A DNA stretch of 64,000 nucleotides from an uncultured Dongia sp. (lineage in GTDB: Bacteria > Pseudomonadota > Alphaproteobacteria > Dongiales > Dongiaceae). Positions 33,498 to 42,664 of this stretch are shown here, piece after piece (the first letter of the stretch is position 1; every line of letters begins with the position of its first letter). Under the pieces are notes generated by a model, which saw only the letters and a list, made by a program, of their open reading frames with translations, ran no database searches and was not told the origin of the DNA. Both the position numbers and the translations under genes were made by a program. The stretch lies in NCBI RefSeq assembly GCF_936916975.1, contig NZ_CAKZGO010000021.1, positions 124,001-188,000 of the forward strand, given 5' to 3'.

Positions 33498-34421
33498 TCA
33501 CCTCGAATTCGCAGCCAGCGCAGGTAGCGCATGGCTTGCGCATGCCTTTAGCCGGACAACGCGCTGACCTGCCGCAACAGCGCCTGCCATCAGTTGCTCA
33601 CTGGATTTATCCCAAGCCAGCCGGCGCGCATCGCGGCGCGCCATGTCGATAATGACGGAGGCGATGCCGCTGTCGAAGAGGACGAGATCCGCCTGCTGCA
33701 AGGCGCGGAGATCGCCCAGCGTCAGAAGATCCGGATCATTCATATCGACGGCCAATTCGGTGACAATGCCGGCATCCGGCGCCAGTGCCGCTTTGCCGTT
33801 GATGGCACGGATCACTTCGCGTGCTGCCTGGCGTTCCTGCCCGGCAAGCAAGGCGGCCGCAATCGGGCCATCGAAGAATCCGGCCCAGAAACGGCGGCGG
33901 CGGTCGTGGTCGGCGATGCGCGCATGAACGGCACCCCGAAAGCGTCGCGCAAAACTAACAAGTCGTTCGATCCCGTGGGGAATGGCAGCTTCGACCGCCG
34001 CACGAACACGCTGCGCCAGCACCGGCGAGCCGCCATTGGTCGAAATGGCCACGACAATCTCGTCCCGATCGACAACCGCCGGCATGATGAGATCGGAAAG
34101 CTCGGGGCGGTCGACCACATTCACCAAGATGCCAGCGCGGCGCGCGGCCTGCGACACGGCAAGATCCGTTGCCTCATCTTCACTGGCGCTGAAAACCAAA
34201 TTCTGGCCGGCAATGTCGCCGTCAGTGAAGCTCCGCGATACCCAGCGTAGCTGACCAGCCGCGATGAGCGTGGCGATCTCTGGCACGACCTCGGAAGACA
34301 CCAGCGTCACCCCGGCATGGGCCGACAGTAACAGGCGCAATTTCGCCGTCGCCATCTCGCCGCCGCCGACCAGCAGGACCGGCCGTTTTTCAAGCCGCAC
34401 AAAGAGCGGAAACGCACGCAT
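33498..34421 (-). CDS. cysG: siroheme synthase with truncated methyltransferase remnant
   Basis: 307 aa. Residues 1-210 are a CysG-type precorrin-2 dehydrogenase/sirohydrochlorin ferrochelatase: nucleotide loop LLVGGGEMATAK at 16-27, then FSASEDEATDLAV and STNGGSPVLAQRVR. From about residue 215 the sequence aligns to the beginning of uroporphyrinogen-III methyltransferase (NDPDLLTLGDLRALQQADLV), but the glycine motif GAGPGDP is replaced by AVDMNDP and the protein ends after VVRLK, before the essential GGDPFIFGRG region. It therefore should make siroheme from precorrin-2 but not methylate uroporphyrinogen. ATG 34421 preferred over GTG 34436. Confidence 0.86.
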   Translation of the reverse strand: MRAFPLFVRLEKRPVLLVGGGEMATAKLRLLLSAHAGVTLVSSEVVPEIATLIAAGQLRWVSRSFTDGDIAGQNLVFSASEDEATDLAVSQAARRAGILVNVVDRPELSDLIMPAVVDRDEIVVAISTNGGSPVLAQRVRAAVEAAIPHGIERLVSFARRFRGAVHARIADHDRRRRFWAGFFDGPIAAALLAGQERQAAREVIRAINGKAALAPDAGIVTELAVDMNDPDLLTLGDLRALQQADLVLFDSGIASVIIDMARRDARRLAWDKSSEQLMAGAVAAGQRVVRLKACASHALPALAANSR

Positions 34422-34431
34422 CGCAGGCCTA

Positions 34432-34445
34432 TTCACACAAGTGAA
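34432..34445. promoter_or_regulatory. TTCAC-N4-GTGAA palindrome before siroheme operon
   Basis: Perfect five-base arms around ACAA, ending 11 bases upstream of the siroheme synthase ATG on the minus strand. A related palindrome (TCACACTAGTGTGA) lies at 34540. The shared CAC/GTG half-sites suggest a single regulator acting on the sulfite reductase operon; its identity is not visible. Confidence 0.4.
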
Positions 34446-34539
34446 GTGGGATATATCCAGACTTCTCCTGGATTGTTAATGCCTGATATATACCGCTCCC
34501 GAACACCGTCAACGCAATTCTACACTGTGAAATTATTAT

Positions 34540-34553
34540 TCACACTAGTGTGA
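34540..34553. promoter_or_regulatory. TCACACTAGTGTGA palindrome in cysG/zur interval
   Basis: A perfect 14-base palindrome in the AT-rich divergent interval, about 120 bases from the siroheme synthase ATG and 77 before the Fur-family ATG. A nearby CACTGTG at about 34523-34529 shares the half-site. It does not resemble the usual GTTATNNTATAAC Zur box, so it is more likely linked to sulfur control. Confidence 0.42.
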
Positions 34554-34629
34554 GATATTTTAACACCAGGATATTGCGCCCAGGAGCCGCTATACTATCT
34601 CCTGACTCGACCAAACGGATGTTCCAAAG

Positions 34630-35115
34630 ATGGATAGATCAGCCAGTCGCGCCACCGCGCCCCACGACCATGCGCATTGCCAGAGCGAAGCGCTGTCCCG
34701 CGCGGAGACGCTGTGTGAGGAACGCGGTGCGCGCCTGACGCCCCTGCGGCGCAAGGTGCTGGAGCTGATCTGGAACAGTCATCAGCCGATCGGCGCCTAT
34801 GCGATTCTGGATCATCTGCGCGACGGCGACCGGGGCGCCGCCCCGCCGACCGTCTACCGTGCACTGGATTTTCTTATGGAACAGGGGCTTATCCATAAAT
34901 TGGAGAGCCTCAACGCCTTTATCGGCTGCGACCATCCGGAAAACCGGCATGTCAGCCAGTTCCTGATTTGCACCAAGTGTCATGGGGCTATCGAGATCCA
35001 GGACCCGGGCATTTCGTCGGCGGTAAAAAAGAGCGCCGCCACGGCTGGGTTCACCGTCAGCCGCCTCACCATCGAGCTACAAGGCCTGTGCCCGAACTGC
35101 AGCAAGACCGCCTAG
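34630..35115 (+). CDS. zur: Fur-family regulator, Zur-like
   Basis: 161 aa zinc-binding repressor of the Fur family. Winged-helix half (ARLTPLRRKVLELIWNS, PPTVYRALDFLMEQGLIHKL) followed by dimerisation half with CDHPENRHVSQFLICTKCHG and a second LCPNC pair, the two CxxC motifs that hold structural zinc. His-rich N-terminus (APHDHAHC) is common in Zur. Zinc rather than iron is suggested by these features but not proven. Divergent from the siroheme operon and overlaps the convergent tmpB gene by 4 bases. No zinc-uptake genes lie nearby. Confidence 0.85.
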   Translation: MDRSASRATAPHDHAHCQSEALSRAETLCEERGARLTPLRRKVLELIWNSHQPIGAYAILDHLRDGDRGAAPPTVYRALDFLMEQGLIHKLESLNAFIGCDHPENRHVSQFLICTKCHGAIEIQDPGISSAVKKSAATAGFTVSRLTIELQGLCPNCSKTA

Positions 35116-35654
35116 TCGTTGCGGCAGGTCTCGATATAGAGATCGAAGTGGCTGAGATCCGGCACGTCCATGCCAGCGATCTTCCCCTCATCGTCCCAGC
35201 GCCTTAGCTGGATGCCGTCGCGATGATAGGGCTCGCACTCAAAGGCGGCGATCTCGGCCTCGTTCATGAGCCCACCCTGCAGTTTGAGCGATAGCACCGA
35301 CGCCTCCGAGAGCAAGTCGAAATAGCCTTTTTCCTTCGTGGCGAGATAACGCTTCGCTGGCACGTGCAGCCGAACTGGCTCGGACACCTCCGGCCCGAAA
35401 TGCTGGGACAGCCAGGCAGAGCCCAGGCTTTCATGCTGCGTATCGATCCCCTGGTCTGCGATATCGTCCGGCAGGTCATGCAACATATGGCCGATATCGT
35501 GCAGCAGGGTGGCCACTACCATGGCCGGCGTCGCGCCGTCGCGTTCCGCACAGAGGGCGCATTGCAGCGCGTGATCGAGTTGGCTCACCCCTTCGCCGTA
35601 ATTGTCGCCGCCGCGCCTGTCAAAGGCCGCGCGAATAGCCCGCATCGTGTTCAT
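35112..35654 (-). CDS. tmpB: TmpB/PhnZ-like HD-domain mixed-valent diiron oxygenase
   Basis: 180 aa. HD-domain oxygenase related to PhnZ and TmpB, which cleave the C-P bond of 1-hydroxyphosphonates and release phosphate. Diiron ligands visible: His28 (QLDHALQ), His52-Asp53 (LLHDIGH), His74 (TQHESLG), His97 (RLHVPAKR) and an Asp in LRRWDDEGK. Tyr19 and Glu21 (NYGEG) match the substrate-gating residues of the family. It overlaps tmpA by four bases (ATGA), and that BBOX-type partner makes TmpB (product glycine betaine) more likely than PhnZ (product glycine). Confidence 0.82.
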   Translation of the reverse strand: MNTMRAIRAAFDRRGGDNYGEGVSQLDHALQCALCAERDGATPAMVVATLLHDIGHMLHDLPDDIADQGIDTQHESLGSAWLSQHFGPEVSEPVRLHVPAKRYLATKEKGYFDLLSEASVLSLKLQGGLMNEAEIAAFECEPYHRDGIQLRRWDDEGKIAGMDVPDLSHFDLYIETCRND

Positions 35655-36823
35655 GCGGCAACTCCCTTTTGCTCGGCAAGGCGCCGGCGCAGCACCCGCG
35701 CGCGGCTGTCCATGCCGTCCTTGTCAACGTAGCAGCCTTGCAAATGACGACGACCCCGTGACGGATCGAATTCGGTCCTGCCGTGCAGGGCGCGGTCATT
35801 CTGCATCACCACGCAATCGCCAGGCTCCAAGCGGAAGATCAATTCACCTTCCGGCCGGTGCAGGATGTCGGCCAGCTTGCGATAGGCTGCAAACCAGGGC
35901 TCGACCATCTCCGGCGGCGCATCCAGCCAATCCAACGAGCGGTTGTTGAAATGCACGCCGACAATATCGCCATCCTCATCCACTGAGATCAGCGTCTGCC
36001 TGGCATTGAGCTCGGCATCCTCGGCACGGAAGCGAAAATTGACTGGGATCCTGGTCAGCAGATCGAAGGCGGCCGGATCTTCCTGGCGCAGAATGGTCGC
36101 GGAATTAAAGCCATCGACGAGCAGCGTGTCGCCGCCCGGCGCATCGGATTCCAGGCAGTGCAGCAGTTGCACACCAGGGGTCGGGTCGCGATAGGGGTTG
36201 TCGGAATGGACGCCAAGGCCGATCGGGGTAAAGGCGAGGTTGTTGGGGTTGGGCACCGACATCACATCGAACAGCGCGCCGTAATTGGTGACGCGCACGA
36301 AGCCCAGGTGATTGCCGATATTGAGCACGGTTTCCGGAACGGTCGGCGAGTGCCGGATGAGGCCGAAACCATGGGCGTGATAGGCGTCGAGAAAAGCCAG
36401 TTCGGCCGCGGGATCGGCCACCATCTGCCGCCAATCGCCTACCGGCTTGGCATTGCCGATGCTTTTGCTCCACAGGGTCGGCTTCTTCTTGCGTGACTTG
36501 CGGGCCGAGGCCGACAGATCATGCTCAGTGAGCCAGCTTTCCGAGAAATTGGTCACATGCGTGTCCGGTGCCCAGACGATCTTGATGCCACCGTCGCTCT
36601 GGCGCGCGACCTCGCGGATATTCAGGGTGGCCGGCAGGTCGGTGATCTCATAGAGCCGCTGTCCGTTACCGGGGTGCCGGCAGGCAGCACAGCGACAATT
36701 GTCGCGCAGCCAGATCGCGGGAAAGGTGACCGCTTCGCCGCTTTGCCAGGTGATGGTCAGCGCCGCACCGGTACTCGTCAGATTCGCGATCATGCCAGCC
36801 CCGCTCATATCCGCCCCGCTCAT
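35651..36823 (-). CDS. tmpA: TmpA-like 2-oxoglutarate dioxygenase (gamma-butyrobetaine hydroxylase family)
   Basis: 390 aa. An N-terminal zinc domain (WLRDNCRCAACRHPG) is followed by a TauD-type Fe(II)/2-oxoglutarate domain with HSDNPYRDPTPG (His-x-Asp iron ligands) and the distal ALHGRTEFDPSRGRRHLQG. This layout is shared by gamma-butyrobetaine hydroxylase and TmpA, which hydroxylates 2-(trimethylammonio)ethylphosphonate. The overlapping tmpB gene favours TmpA. Starts at 36823, 36808 and 36793 are all in frame with weak ribosome sites; the longest ATG form is given. A LysR gene is divergent. Confidence 0.83.
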   Translation of the reverse strand: MSGADMSGAGMIANLTSTGAALTITWQSGEAVTFPAIWLRDNCRCAACRHPGNGQRLYEITDLPATLNIREVARQSDGGIKIVWAPDTHVTNFSESWLTEHDLSASARKSRKKKPTLWSKSIGNAKPVGDWRQMVADPAAELAFLDAYHAHGFGLIRHSPTVPETVLNIGNHLGFVRVTNYGALFDVMSVPNPNNLAFTPIGLGVHSDNPYRDPTPGVQLLHCLESDAPGGDTLLVDGFNSATILRQEDPAAFDLLTRIPVNFRFRAEDAELNARQTLISVDEDGDIVGVHFNNRSLDWLDAPPEMVEPWFAAYRKLADILHRPEGELIFRLEPGDCVVMQNDRALHGRTEFDPSRGRRHLQGCYVDKDGMDSRARVLRRRLAEQKGVAA

Positions 36824-36876
36824 GCCTGGTTCTTGCAAGATGATGATCAAGATTGCCGCGTCAGACAAATAAGCCT

Positions 36877-36897
36877 AACTTGGCTCATCGTTAAGTT
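36877..36897. promoter_or_regulatory. LysR-type box between tmpA and its regulator
   Basis: AACTT, eleven bases, AAGTT: a perfect five-base dyad of the T-N11-A type bound by LysR regulators. It lies in the 99-base divergent interval between tmpA (36823) and the LysR gene (36923), where an autoregulating activator would bind. Confidence 0.6.
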
Positions 36898-36922
36898 CCA
36901 CTAATAGATAGACAGCTCGCCC

Positions 36923-37861
36923 ATGCGCCCTGCCCCACCCCCTTTCCCGTGGCTGCGCGCCTTTGAGGCGACGGCCCGCCATCTCAACATGACGCGGGCG
37001 GCGGCTGAGCTCAATATCAGCGCCTCGGCCGTCAGCCAGCAAATCACGTCGCTTGAAGCATATCTTGGCCGTTCCCTGTTTAAGCGCGCCAACCGCCGCC
37101 TGACGCTTACCGCCAGCGGCGCGCTGATGGCACCGAAGCTCACCAACGCGCTGACCTTGCTGCATGAAGCGATCGACGATTCCTTGCCATCGCGCCGCAG
37201 CCAGACACTCAATGTGAAGGTGACAACGTCCTTCGGCAGCCAATGGCTGATGAACCGGCTGGACGGCTTCCGCATGCATCATCCGAACCTGACCGTGCAG
37301 GTGTCGGCAACGGCGGAACCGATTGAAAACGACCGTTCGACGGCCGAAATCGAGATCCGCTACGGCAGCGGGGACTGGCCGGATATCGACGCCACCCTGC
37401 TGGTCGCGGAGCGGATCTTTCCGGTCTGCCACCCGGACCTTCTCAAACGCAAGCCTCACCTCAAGAAACCCAAGGATCTGACGCGGCAAGATCTGATCGA
37501 CGTACCGGGTTATTCCCAAGGCTGGTCGGATTGGTTGACCGCGGCGGGCGTTACCTTTGACTGGATGAAGCATCGTATTACCGTCGATCAATCTGTGATG
37601 GCCGTTCAACTCGCGCTGGAGGGTCGCGGCGTCGCTTTGGGCCGCTCGCCACTTATCGAACGTGAGCTGGCGGATGGCAGATTGGTGGCCCCCTTCCCGC
37701 AACAGGTCACCACCGGCGCCGGCTATTGGGTCGTGCATCGAAAGCGCAGCGCAGAGGCGCGCAAGGTGCTGTCCTTCAAGGCATGGCTGCTATCGCAGAC
37801 CACGCCACAAGCCGCCAAAGCACGAGTTACCAAGGCAAAGAATAAGTCTTCACGTTCGTGA
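36923..37861 (+). CDS. LysR-family regulator of the tmpAB genes (GcvA-like)
   Basis: 312 aa. N-terminal helix-turn-helix (LNMTRAAAELNISASAVSQQ) with the WLRAFEATARH opening typical of the GcvA/AmpR subgroup, and a C-terminal periplasmic-binding-like effector domain (FGSQWLMNRLDGFRMHHPNL; IRYGSGDWPDIDATLL). It is divergent from tmpA-tmpB with a T-N11-A box between, so it most likely activates them in response to the phosphonate. The 3' end overlaps the convergent phnY gene by 35 bases, tying the two phosphonate blocks together. Confidence 0.9.
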   Translation: MRPAPPPFPWLRAFEATARHLNMTRAAAELNISASAVSQQITSLEAYLGRSLFKRANRRLTLTASGALMAPKLTNALTLLHEAIDDSLPSRRSQTLNVKVTTSFGSQWLMNRLDGFRMHHPNLTVQVSATAEPIENDRSTAEIEIRYGSGDWPDIDATLLVAERIFPVCHPDLLKRKPHLKKPKDLTRQDLIDVPGYSQGWSDWLTAAGVTFDWMKHRITVDQSVMAVQLALEGRGVALGRSPLIERELADGRLVAPFPQQVTTGAGYWVVHRKRSAEARKVLSFKAWLLSQTTPQAAKARVTKAKNKSSRS

Positions 37862-39254
37862 AGCATTTCATCGCCTCGATGACGCCTTCCTTGTAGCCAA
37901 GGCCCGAATCCTTAATGCCGCCGAAGGGCGACATTTCGATCCGGTAGCCGGGCACTTCGCGCACATTGACCGTGCCCACCTCAAGCTCCTTCACGAAGCG
38001 GGTTACGTAATCGAGGCGGTTGGTGCAGACGCCCGACGACAGACCATAGGCGGTCGAATTGGATACACGAATGGCGTCGTTGATGTTCTTGACGCGGATA
38101 ACCGGCGATACGGGACCGAAGGTTTCGATGCGTACCAGATCGCAATCATAGGGAACATGGTCGACCACCGTCGGCGAATAGAGCGCGCCTTTGCGGATAT
38201 TGCCGTAGAGCAGCTTGGCACCATGCGCCACTGCATCGTTGACCTTCTCCTCGCAATATTTGGCAGAGGCCTCGTCGATCACGGTGCCCATGTCCGTTTC
38301 TGGGTCCATGGGGTCGCCATACTTGATCTTCCTGGTCTTCTCAAGAAGCAACTCGACGAAACGGTCGGCGACACTCTCCACCACGATCATGCGCTTCACG
38401 GCCGTGCAGCGCTGGCCGGAATTCTTATAGGAGCCGGCCACCGCCAGGGTCGCGGCTTCTTCAAGATCGGCATCTTCCATGACGATCAGCGGGTCGTTGC
38501 CACCCAGTTCCAGTACCGCGCGGCGATAGCCCATGGTCTTCGAGATGTATTTGCCGACCGAGACACCGCCGGTGAAGGTGATGAGGTCGACATTGGGATC
38601 GACCAACAGGGCATCGGCAATCTCACGTGGATCGCCGGTCACGACCTGGAACATTTCCTTCGGCAAACCGGCGTCATAGAGCACATCCGCAAGAATGAGA
38701 GCTGTGAGCGGCGTCTTTTCCGACGGCTTCAGCACCATGCGGTTGTTGGTGGCGATCGATGGCGCGACCTTATGCGCCACCTGGTTCAGCGGATGATTGA
38801 ACGGCGTGATTGCCGAGATGGCACCCAGCAGGGGGTCACGCTGCGTGTAGATGCGGCGCTTCTTGCCGTGGGGCGTGATATCGCAAGAGAAGATCTCGCC
38901 ATCGTCCTTCAGCACCAGGCTGGAGGCGAGATGGAACACGTCATAAGCACGGCCGACTTCGTAGAGCGTGTCCTTGATGCAGAGGCCGGATTCCGCCGTG
39001 ATCAGCTCGGCAATTTCCTGCCGGCGGCTGACCAGGATATCGGCCGTCTTGCGCAGGATCTGGCTGCGTTCGGCGCGGCTAAGCGTGGCCCTGTAATTCT
39101 TCGCGTTCTTGAAGGCGGCTGCGATATCGTCGAGGTTCGCCTTCGGGCAGGTGCCGATGACTTCGTTGGTATAGGGATTGAAGACCTCAAAGTGCCGGTC
39201 GCCGGCGGTCGACTGGCCCACCATCCGCATCTTTTCTTTGCGCAGGATACCCAT
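37827..39254 (-). CDS. phnY: phosphonoacetaldehyde dehydrogenase
   Basis: 475 aa NAD(P)-dependent aldehyde dehydrogenase oxidising phosphonoacetaldehyde to phosphonoacetate. Catalytic Cys in NSGQRCTAVKR and general-base Glu in LELGGNDPLIVMED; the cofactor loop FTGGVSVGKYI is intact. The family in itself is broad, but its place directly after phnA and phnW makes the assignment firm. Betaine aldehyde dehydrogenase was considered and rejected because of this context. It starts 11 bases after the phnA stop, as last gene of phnW-phnA-phnY. Confidence 0.92.
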   Translation of the reverse strand: MGILRKEKMRMVGQSTAGDRHFEVFNPYTNEVIGTCPKANLDDIAAAFKNAKNYRATLSRAERSQILRKTADILVSRRQEIAELITAESGLCIKDTLYEVGRAYDVFHLASSLVLKDDGEIFSCDITPHGKKRRIYTQRDPLLGAISAITPFNHPLNQVAHKVAPSIATNNRMVLKPSEKTPLTALILADVLYDAGLPKEMFQVVTGDPREIADALLVDPNVDLITFTGGVSVGKYISKTMGYRRAVLELGGNDPLIVMEDADLEEAATLAVAGSYKNSGQRCTAVKRMIVVESVADRFVELLLEKTRKIKYGDPMDPETDMGTVIDEASAKYCEEKVNDAVAHGAKLLYGNIRKGALYSPTVVDHVPYDCDLVRIETFGPVSPVIRVKNINDAIRVSNSTAYGLSSGVCTNRLDYVTRFVKELEVGTVNVREVPGYRIEMSPFGGIKDSGLGYKEGVIEAMKCFTNVKTYSLPW

Positions 39255-39265
39255 GATAATTTTCC

Positions 39266-40528
<1,263 letters not shown>

Positions 40529-41659
40529 CTATTCCGCCGCTTTGCGGGCAGGTGCGCCGCTGGCGACATTCATCTCGGCGAGGACGGCGGTGACCGCCGC
40601 CAGGAAGGCTTTCATCTCGGTTTCACCAATGCGGCCGATGCAGCCGATGCGGAAGGAATCCGCCACCGTGAGCTTGCCCGGGTAGATCACGAAGTTGCGA
40701 TCGCGCAGCTTGTCATAGAAGGTCTGGAAGACGAAGTTCTTGTCGGCCGGCATGTGGAAGGTGACGATGATCGGCGCCTGCAGATGATCCGGCAGCAAAG
40801 TCTCGAAGCCCATGCGGCGCATGCCATCTACCAGAACCTTCCAATTGTTACGGTAGCGCCCGCCGCGACCCGCGGTACCGCCCTCCGCCTCGTGTTCCGC
40901 CAGTGCCTGATCGAAGGCGACGATGCAATGAATCGGCGGCGTGAAGCGGTACTGCTTGGTCTTCTCGATGTTCTGCCACTGGTCGAAGAGATCGAGGGTC
41001 AGTGCGTGGGCATTGCCCTGGGTCTGCTGCAGAGCGCTGATGCGGCTGAGGACGAAGCCCAGGCCTGGCACGCCCTCGATGCATTTGTTGGACGAGGCAG
41101 CAAGCGCATCATACTGAACCTTGCGGCTGTCGAGCTCGAGCGCGCCGAAGGCGCTCATGGCATCGACCAGCAGACGCTTGCCGGCATCGGCCACGATCTG
41201 GGCAACTTCTGCGACCGGATTGAGGACGCCCGACGTGGTCTCGCATTGCACGATGGCAACATGGGTGATGTTGGGATCGCGCGCCAAAGCCAGTTTCACC
41301 AGATTGGGATCGACGGGCATGTCCTCGGCCCATTCCAGGGTCGCATGCGCCCGCTTGGCGACCGTGCAGATTTTCTCCATGCGCTTGCCATAGGCGCCGT
41401 TGATCAGGATCAGCAGCTTGTCCTTGGGACCGATGAAGCTGCCGATCATGGCTTCGACCGCGAACGTCCCGCTGCCCTGCATCGGCACGGTCGTAAAGAC
41501 GCCCTCGCCACCGATCAACGCGACAAGGCGCTGGCGCATGTGGTCGTTGATGGCGATGAAACCGGCATCGCGCGAGCCCCAATCATGGAGCATCGACTGC
41601 TTGACGGTCAGGGAGGTGGTGAGCGGGCCGGGGGTCAGCAGCCAGGGGTCTTGGGCCAT
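40529..41659 (-). CDS. phnW: 2-aminoethylphosphonate--pyruvate transaminase
   Basis: 376 aa PLP enzyme converting 2-aminoethylphosphonate and pyruvate to phosphonoacetaldehyde and alanine. N-terminus PWLLTPGPLTTSLTVKQ and WGSRDAGFIAIN are typical; the Schiff-base Lys is in ALAASSNKCIEGVPG. The ATG at 41659 has GAGGA about 9 bases upstream; ATG 41668 and an open frame to 41737 are alternatives. First gene of phnW-phnA-phnY; a LysR gene is divergent about 110 bases away. Confidence 0.94.
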   Translation of the reverse strand: MAQDPWLLTPGPLTTSLTVKQSMLHDWGSRDAGFIAINDHMRQRLVALIGGEGVFTTVPMQGSGTFAVEAMIGSFIGPKDKLLILINGAYGKRMEKICTVAKRAHATLEWAEDMPVDPNLVKLALARDPNITHVAIVQCETTSGVLNPVAEVAQIVADAGKRLLVDAMSAFGALELDSRKVQYDALAASSNKCIEGVPGLGFVLSRISALQQTQGNAHALTLDLFDQWQNIEKTKQYRFTPPIHCIVAFDQALAEHEAEGGTAGRGGRYRNNWKVLVDGMRRMGFETLLPDHLQAPIIVTFHMPADKNFVFQTFYDKLRDRNFVIYPGKLTVADSFRIGCIGRIGETEMKAFLAAVTAVLAEMNVASGAPARKAAE

Positions 41660-41748
41660 GTCGAACATTCCTCGAGCATCAGATGGCGAAACAATACGCC
41701 GATTTGTGTTGCAGCAGGATGGCCCGGGCCCTAGCATAAGTCCAATCG

Positions 41749-41770
41749 CTATATTTGATCCGATCTATAG
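41749..41770. promoter_or_regulatory. CTATA-N12-TATAG dyad before second LysR gene
   Basis: Five-base perfect arms in an AT-rich patch ending directly at the ATG of the LysR gene, in the interval shared with phnW. Spacing is not the classical T-N11-A, so it could be an autorepression site or chance. Confidence 0.3.
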
Positions 41771-42664
41771 ATGACATCAATAAGTCACTCAGCCCTGCGG
41801 GCCTTTCATGCGGTTGCGACCGAAGGCAGCTTCACCAAAGCGGCCCGCACCCTCAATGTGACTCAGCCGACCCTCTCCGGCCAAGTCAAAGGCCTGGAAG
41901 ATCAATTCGGCGTGCGCCTGTTCGACCGCCGGAAGCGCAAGATCGAACTGACCGATATCGGCCGCAATCTCCTCGACATCACCTGGCGCCTATTCGGACT
42001 GGAAGCAGAGGCGGAACAGGTACTGACCGCTGCCAAGGGGTTGAAGCGGGGGCATCTGCGGATCGGGGCGGATGCGCCCTACCATTCTATCCCGTTCCTG
42101 GCGGCCTTCAACCGGCGCTATCCCAATGTGCGGCTGTCCATGTCCATCGGCAATTCGGCGGGGCTGAAATCGGATCTTATCGACCAGCGCTTCGACGTGA
42201 TCATCGCCGCGGATATCGGCGGCGATGCCAAGCTGTTTTCCTTTCCCTTCATGGAAGACTACCTGATTGCCTTCGTCGACCGGGCCCATCCCTGGTCCAA
42301 GAAGCGCAAGATCCGCCTCGATGAACTGGCGGGCCACCGGCTGGTCTTGCGCGAGCCGGCGTCGACCACGCGGCGCGCGTTTGATGCGGCCATTCTCAAG
42401 GCTGGTATCCAAACCGGCGAGGTGCTGGAGATCGGCAGTCGTGAGGCGATCCGCGAGGGCGTCGCCGCCGGCCTTGGCATCGGTATCGTCGCGCGCTCCG
42501 AATTCGGTGACGATATGCGCCTGAAGGCGCTGGAATTCGAGGGCCCCCGCATCAAATCGACCGAATTCGTCGCTTGCCTCACCGACCGTCGCACGACGCC
42601 GCTGGTCAAGGCCTTTCTCGAGGTTGCCAAGGAGACTGCCGGTGACAGCCGTGGCACGCTTTAG
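41771..42664 (+). CDS. LysR-family regulator of phnWAY
   Basis: 297 aa. Helix-turn-helix in EGSFTKAARTLNVTQPTLSG with SHSALRAFHAVA before it; the effector domain includes GLKRGHLRIGADAPYHSIPF and a region (REAIREGVAAGLGIGIVARS) seen in LysR proteins of phosphonate loci (PhnR-like). It is divergent from phnW and is the likely activator of phnW-phnA-phnY. The gene for a small secreted protein begins inside its 3' end. Confidence 0.88.
   Translation: MTSISHSALRAFHAVATEGSFTKAARTLNVTQPTLSGQVKGLEDQFGVRLFDRRKRKIELTDIGRNLLDITWRLFGLEAEAEQVLTAAKGLKRGHLRIGADAPYHSIPFLAAFNRRYPNVRLSMSIGNSAGLKSDLIDQRFDVIIAADIGGDAKLFSFPFMEDYLIAFVDRAHPWSKKRKIRLDELAGHRLVLREPASTTRRAFDAAILKAGIQTGEVLEIGSREAIREGVAAGLGIGIVARSEFGDDMRLKALEFEGPRIKSTEFVACLTDRRTTPLVKAFLEVAKETAGDSRGTL

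Noticed and set aside
37827-39254. Candidate missing betaine aldehyde dehydrogenase
   Set aside because: The gene is 11 bases behind phnA in a phnW-phnA-phnY unit; phosphonoacetaldehyde dehydrogenase explains it better.
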